Below, piece by piece: positions 58,221-64,000 of a stretch of DNA of 64,000 nt. This stretch comes from Leptobrachium leishanense (taxonomy: Eukaryota > Chordata > Amphibia > Anura > Megophryidae). The position numbers and the translations under genes were made by a program. How positions within the stretch are numbered: the first letter of the stretch is position 1; each line of letters begins with the position of its first letter. The stretch is taken from the NCBI GenBank assembly GCA_009667805.1, contig CM019067.1:161529049-161593048 (forward strand). The letters are read 5' to 3'. A model generated the notes under the pieces. That model did no database searches. It was not told the DNA's origin and worked only from the letters and a program-made list of their open reading frames with translations.

Positions 58221-58835
58221 GATTACATTCCTCGCACATTTTTTCATCCGTCGGGAAATTGCACTCATAAAGCCGACGTGCAAAAATGCGCACATAGTAC
58301 CTTTGCACGCAGAAATCACCGAGCGCATTGGGATTTTTAACACGAGTCCGTCAGATGAACACATTTTGTGCGGACTGCGCACAACAGACGTACGTTCTGA
58401 CGGAAGACAAGGTAGTGGCCGTCATTTTTGACTGATCTAGTAAAAAAAACGTGCGCATCGACGTTCTCCGTTGTGAATCCGCAGTTTGGTACGGTCAGGT
58501 TGTTACAATTTGCCGTTACCACCAGCTTTTAAAAGATGTTAAAATTATGTGCGCAAACGTTGTCCGTTAAATTTTGCGCTAAGATTGCAATACCATGTAC
58601 GCACCAGCGCGCAAATGCATTGCGCTCACAATGTTAAATATAGGATGCGCGCACTAAATTGCGCTCGCAAAGAGTTTGCGCAGGGTCACTCGCGTTAGAC
58701 GTTAACGTGCATTTTGTGCGCGAACGTCGTACTAAGACGTTCAGCACAAAGGGTTTTGCCCCTCGCATTAATGCGTTTTTGCGCGCGCGCACAATTGTGT
58801 GCGAACAATGTAATAGGGCCATATGAAAGCTACAA
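58221..58835. other. CpG- and GCGCA-rich unassigned segment
   Basis: Unusually CpG-rich for this window, with recurring TGCGCAC, GCGCAAA and GCGCTCAC words and GTGCGGACTGCGCAC near 58368. May be the remaining right end of the piggyBac-like element or an independent element. No coding assignment. Confidence 0.35.
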
Positions 58836-59354
58836 GCTCTCCTGTGGAAGCTTTACAGATGTTATCAGGTCAACCTGTCTGCCACAATCCATCCGAGAAA
58901 GATGTGCTTGTCCTCCAAATGAGAGAGAAAACAGGTGCTGTGGTTGGTCTGAATTGGTGTATATAGTGAGAAACAAATATCCACTCACCGAGGAAGATAA
59001 GGTTGTCAGGATACTCTATCCAAGGGCAAGACCCTGCAAATCTGTAATGATGGAAATAATCATAATGAGGTCAAGGTTTTAGTTTGATTATTTCCACCAT
59101 TACATTGTATCCCTCTTATTATTTTGAATACTGTGCTTATTTTTCTTTCACTGTTATCTTGTAAATACCAAAATTCTTGAATATTACCTCAACTGCATAA
59201 ATATACAACACTTTCTTGTGTTTAAATAGGGCTTCAGCCACAATTTTATTTTAAACATCATTTTGTTACTTTAAAACCAATGGAATTAATACTCTCCAAA
59301 TGCTAAATTCACTCTACATCTTTATTGAAAACGTTTTTATGACTGAAAATGTGT
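58836..59354. other. No recognisable feature
   Basis: AT-rich; nothing recognised. Confidence 0.35.
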
Positions 59355-60307
59355 TTAACCCCTTGGCTGCGGACGGCATATGGGGAACATCATGGAGCTT
59401 CCCCACTATATGCAGAGGATGTTCACCACATGTCATGGGGATTCTGCAGCCAAGGAGGAGCACTTTACCTTTCCGGTCGTGGTCCCCGCGCTGTCTGACT
59501 TCCTTGAAGTCAGACCATTCCATTGGACCCCTGCCGGTGCACAGATGGCATTCTTCTGTTGAGGGCTGACATCTTGGAAGTCATCCCTGCCTCCGGGGCC
59601 TCCCCTCATCCAATGGCATCATCACGAATGGGCTTGATGATTATCATAAAGGGAATTCCCCTCTATCTGGAAAGGGAAATCTCTATGGTAGAGCTATGGG
59701 GATCTTTTGGACCACCGTATCTCCCAATCAATAGAGGATAGAGGGTCATAATTGGCATTGTTGGAAAGACCAGAGCATTTTCCAATGATACCATACATGA
59801 TCAGGTTATGTGTAATATAAATATAAATATAAAATAATTTTTTTTATTAAAATACAGATTTTTCTATTTATGATGCAGCAAAATTGTTCACTTTTTAGTT
59901 TTTTTCAGTTTTAGTTAAAATCACATTTTTTTCTCAGGAAAATACAGTCACAGGTTCCCATTTCTATTTTTTTTTAACAAGAGTATCCCATATACATATA
60001 TATAGCCACAAAGACTTGGATGATAAAATCTGAAAAAACTAATTTTACAAGCGTTAAATGATTGAAATCTGACTGGAAATTCACAATTATTTTCATTTTT
60101 TGTTATAGCACTCTGGCAGGACAAGACGTTTACACACAATAATGATATATTATGAATCTACCAAGTCTGCTGAAAATAAAGATATATAATTTGTCTGGGT
60201 CCTACAATAAAACATTACTTCAAATCACGTCTAAACATGATGAGCACAAAACGGTCAAAATGAGTGCAGCACTCAGAGGTGATATGGCTCGAAAGTGAAG
60301 AGGTTAA
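59355..60307 (-). mobile_element. TTAA piggyBac-like MITE, copy G (diverged, reverse)
   Basis: TTAA at both ends (59355-59358 and 60304-60307). The right end, reversed, reads TTAACCTCTTCACTTTCGAG followed by the family's GCTCATCATGTTTAGACGTG and TATATATCTTTATTTTCAGC-type landmarks. The left end TTAACCCCTTGGCTGCGG forms the other terminus. Shorter (953 bp) and with a reduced hairpin chain. Confidence 0.78.
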
Positions 60308-61784
60308 AAGAGTCTGCATCGAAATACAAAGAAAACTAAATTTATAATATAAAGATCATTTGCATTAGTGTTCTCCGTGTAGAGAAACCAAATTGTCTGT
60401 GAGATCTCCCTGTCACTCTGTATTTCTGTAACAAAACTACATGGTGCAGCCCCTGACCTCATAGTAACATCCTGCATTACTACAGCCTGGGAGAGGGGGG
60501 AATACAGGGAGGGCTCTGGGATCACTCACTACTATCCAGAAATACAAATACAACAAAGCATTATTACCAGATATATTTTTATACTGTATTCTTTACATAA
60601 TTTTTAGAAGAGGCATTGCTAACAATCTCATTAAGGCCACTACAACATCCCATAAGCAGAATATCTCACCATTATTATTACCTATTCTTTATCTTTATCA
60701 CATTTATTGTATTTGATACAAAGATCATTTCTGACTGTATGTTAATAATGCAGACCCAATTTGAAATTGTGCGTAAAGGACATCATATAGACTTTATCCA
60801 AGCAGTATTCCTGTAAAGGGTAAATAAATATACGAAACAAATAGCAAATTTACATTATTTTAAAATTCAAACTTTCTTAATCTAAATTTGGTATCTTACT
60901 ACCCCTCTCATGTATCAAATAAATGTTATGATAATATTTTATTTCAACAAAAAGTGATTGATAGTAAAAAAGTTGAATTCTGACCATGCTGGACACGCCA
61001 CAAAGCTATGACAACACATGGAATAAAGAACACAAAGAAACAAAGTTTGTTTTGCTATCTGGTCTCAGCCAAAGAGAGTTGCAATATCTGCTCCCCAACA
61101 TATAAACTTAATTTATGCAATGCATCAATTTTTCCCTTTTCCCAATATTTCACCACCAACCCTTATTCAAAGTTTCAGTTCCTGCCATCATTCATGGCAC
61201 ATTTTATTCAGGATAATTTACCTTTTACATTATAGTTTTAATCCATTCTCTTTTGACATTTTAGTTATATTTTGCTGTCCTTGTATTTCCTTGTCTGCAA
61301 AACGCTAACAAAAAAATGGAATAGGAAATATTTCCAGCATTGCAGAAATGAGAAATGCAAATTGCACTTGGGTTTCCCATTCATATATACCTTTTGTACA
61401 CTAGCCTGTATTCGTTTTGCTTATCTGCGTTTCAATAAAAGAGCATATTACACATTAATGCATGTTTAAGTGCACAATAAATCAAAGAGAAACAAAGGAT
61501 AATGTATGAATGCGTGGTACAGAATAAGCTGCATAGTATTTAAGCGGAAAAAACTATTTTGATATATTGAGAGTCATTGATTAGACTGCTAACTCATATG
61601 TCCTATAGATTTGTTTGTTGAAAACTACTAAAAATGTTAATGTATTCTTGTTTTTTATAGGTGAACTATAAATAATTAATGTTGGTCTGTGTTGTTATTT
61701 AGTGAAATCAATGTTGTGAAAACAAATGCATTTAGTGAAAATTAAACCCAACCGTGGCAACTTTTCAGAGAACTGCAAAGTCCC
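60308..61784. other. AT-rich intergenic DNA
   Basis: No gene or repeat recognised; short open frames show no family features. Confidence 0.35.
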
Positions 61785-63004
61785 TTAACCCTTTCGCTGC
61801 TGAGGCGTTTCACGCCTCTGTGCGGAGCTCATTTTTACCTGTTTCGCTCATCTTGTTTAAACGTGTTTTGAAGGCTTATTTTAGTATATGACCCAGACAT
61901 ATTATATATCGTTCTTTCCGTCAGACTCGGCAGATTCATAATACGTCATTATTATATGTATACGTCATGTCCTGTCTGTATATTATAACAAAAAATTAAA
62001 TAAAATATGAATTTTCAATAATTTACAACGTGTAAAGTGTTTTTTTTTTCACATTTTAACATGCGAGCAATTGCGGTTATATTTTGTATGGGGTGCGCTT
62101 GTTAAAAAAATTAGAAATGGGGTCTTGTTACATTATTTTTTGGGGAAAATTATGCGATTTTTAACAAACGTACCGCATGCAAAAATCGTTAGTGCAGCAT
62201 CATTGTTCACATTATAATTGAAGTGGGAACAATATTGCTGCATTAACAAACCAAAAAAAAAAAAAAAATTGTTTAATTTTTTTAAAATATTTTTTTATTT
62301 TTAATTTTAATTTTTATTTTTAAAAAAACCTTGTTTCGTGGTCATGTTTGGTATCGTTGGAATGGCCATGCTCTGGCCGATCCAACATTTACCCCTAGCT
62401 GCCACGGATTGGGAGATAGGGGGTTCATTGGAACCCCCTATCTCCACCATTGGTGGCAGTTAGGGGTTAACTCCAGGACTGGCGTCATCGTGCTATGCGG
62501 GATGACGCCAGTCCTCAGGGGGAGTTCCCGGAGGCTTGGCCGACATCCAAGATGTCGGCCAGCTCCGGGAAAGGATCACGAACCGGCGCTTTTCGGCGCC
62601 GAATCGTGATCCGGCCCCCATGGGGTTAATGCCAGGTACCGTTTGGAAGGGCAGGCTGTGCCCTTCCAAACAGTGCCTGACATTAATCTCAGGCCCCCGG
62701 CAATCGGGAGGGAAAGAGGTCCGAAGGACCTCAGCCCCTCCCTTTCAGACGCCTCCTCTGCACACGCGGGGGGGCGCCTGAATTAGATGTCATCGCGCCG
62801 CCACGATGACATCTAATGGTGCCGGCGGCGTCCCCGAGTGCTGGGCTGACATCGAGGATGTCAGCCCGCACCGGGGGCACAGTGATCGGCCGGAACCTGG
62901 CCGATCGCTGGCCCCAAAGGGAGGACGCGCTCAGCGCGTCCTCCGCACGCAACCCTACCTGCGGGTGGACGCGCTGAGCGTGTCCTCCGCAGCGAAAGGG
63001 TTGA
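61785..63004 (+). mobile_element. TTAA piggyBac-like MITE, copy F
   Basis: Left TTAA at 61785-61788; right end TTGA at 63001-63004 (one substitution). The terminal inverted repeat is clearest here: TTAACCCTTTCGCTGCTGAGG against TCAACCCTTTCGCTGCGGAGG (reverse complement of the right end). Full AT half and hairpin chain; stems include 62632-62680 and 62782-62817. Confidence 0.9.
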
Positions 63005-63543
63005 TGGAAAAAAATATAAATGTAAAGGACACAGAGAACAAATAGTTTTCAGATATTGATATGCCATAAAGCAAGATCATGCAAGATTGTGTACTTGCAA
63101 CCACAACTGGGTCTCTTATGGTCCTCTTTGCAGTCCAGTGAACTCCAGGAAGGTATTCAGTGATGACTATGCTGGTATTCCTTTGCAGAGTGGACCAATT
63201 ATGAGCCCAGCTACTACACAATATAGCACACAATAAGCAATAAAAAGAAGCAGTATGAAAGCATTTTATTAATTTTTATGATTTTTAACATATTGTTATT
63301 ATTTATTTAGAATGGGACTCTGCTCATATATAGCAGAAATATAAAATGTTATTTTTTTTTTTTTAGAGTGTTTTGTTATGCACCAGGAGGACCATGCCTA
63401 CTCTGCCTAATTTTAAATCCGGCCATGAGGAGACGCCACTTTATACAGGTATGTATGAAAATATACATACTACAGAAGGAGCGGGGTCGCACCTATTCCC
63501 CACTGAGGCGTCTGCAACCACCAAATGTTTTCAGCCCAGCCAC
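63005..63543. other. No recognisable feature
   Basis: AT-rich. A T run at 63352-63364 precedes the next hAT end; no gene recognised. Confidence 0.35.
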
Positions 63544-64000
63544 TAGGGATGAGCTGTTCGGTTCGGACAGCTCGGAGTTCGCATCGAACATAGCCTGTTC
63601 GTTTGTTCGCGAACTCCAAACATTTCCGGGTGTTCGCTGCGTGTTCACCCACAATGCACAACAATGGACCACAATGCACTTTCTCACTGACCTGAAGCTC
63701 GTAATTGGCTACAGCCTTGCACCTGACCACAGGTCTGGTGCAAGACAGGTTCAACACTATGCCAATCACGGCTTGGAGTCCTAATTGGGCAAATTTTGCC
63801 CAATCATGGGCTCACAGAGCTAAATCCCGTAGCACACTATGTAAGGTTTCCACGCAGCGCTTCTGCACACATTTGAGAGGAGATTCCAGAGGAGATAGTT
63901 GTTCTGTGTTCTTACTGCCGGTCTGCCACACTACTGGGGGGGGTCTGGGGGGGTCTCATTTATTCCAAATATCTGGGAATTGAGATGATCTGTCTCTTGT
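63544..64000 (+). mobile_element. hAT copy 4, promoter end, running off the window
   Basis: Starts TAGGGATGAGCTGTTCGG and is collinear with 31154-31560: GTTCG-rich terminus, CCACAATGCAC repeats, CCAAT motifs, a degraded TATA position (CTATGTAAGG at about 63838) and the start of a leader unit at about 63945. The transposase, if present, lies beyond the window. Confidence 0.8.

Overview
The window looks like intergenic DNA from a large, transposon-rich vertebrate genome, most likely a frog. That is an inference from eukaryotic base composition, hAT and piggyBac DNA transposons with 5' leaders and TATA/CCAAT promoters, TTAA-flanked MITEs, and dispersed retroelement-like fragments. I found no convincing host gene, exon, tRNA or rRNA. 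All recognisable coding sequence is transposase, and every copy is broken.

Layout. 1-2140 is the 3' end of a hAT element carrying a 1.25-kb TTAA-flanked MITE. 2141-6793 is mostly plain AT-rich DNA with two dispersed repeats. 6794-13802 is a nearly complete hAT element (minus strand) with a decayed BED-finger transposase and a non-autonomous relative (called N1 here) inside its leader. 14397-17026 holds three small inverted-repeat elements. 17127-21058 is a second N1, itself invaded by a satellite-bearing element, followed by a hAT promoter end. 21431-27830 is a second hAT (minus) with its transposase pseudogene. 27831-30142 is featureless. 30143-35345 has two short hAT-type MITEs and a third hAT (plus), whose transposase is interrupted by N1 with an exact 8-bp target duplication. 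35989-42554 is a nest of elements that includes a MITE swollen to 3.9 kb by two minisatellites (28 bp and 21 bp). 42741-48601 carries several dispersed repeats, a telomere-like degenerate array and a short hAT with a perfect target duplication. 48602 to about 58220 is a probable autonomous piggyBac-like element: a terminus, a 100-N assembly gap, a 5.8-kb higher-order tandem array, a frameshifted transposase (minus) and a GC-rich chain of hairpins. 59355-63004 has two more MITE copies, and a fourth hAT promoter end begins at 63544 and runs off the window.

How the parts relate. The three transposase-bearing hAT copies, the N1 elements and the isolated hAT ends share termini rich in GTTCG motifs and starting TAGGGATGAG, so they are one family of autonomous copies plus deletion derivatives. 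The eight large TTAA MITEs share an AT-rich half and a half built from consecutive hairpins. The piggyBac-like element at 48602-58220 has a similar hairpin chain, making a relative of it the natural candidate for mobilising them. The most striking observations are compensatory base changes in the MITE hairpin stems, a 2.9-kb higher-order repeat inside the piggyBac element, and a MITE found in the same TTAA of two different hAT copies, which suggests it travels as a passenger. Superfamily assignments rest on termini, target duplications and motifs read by eye; no database search was possible.
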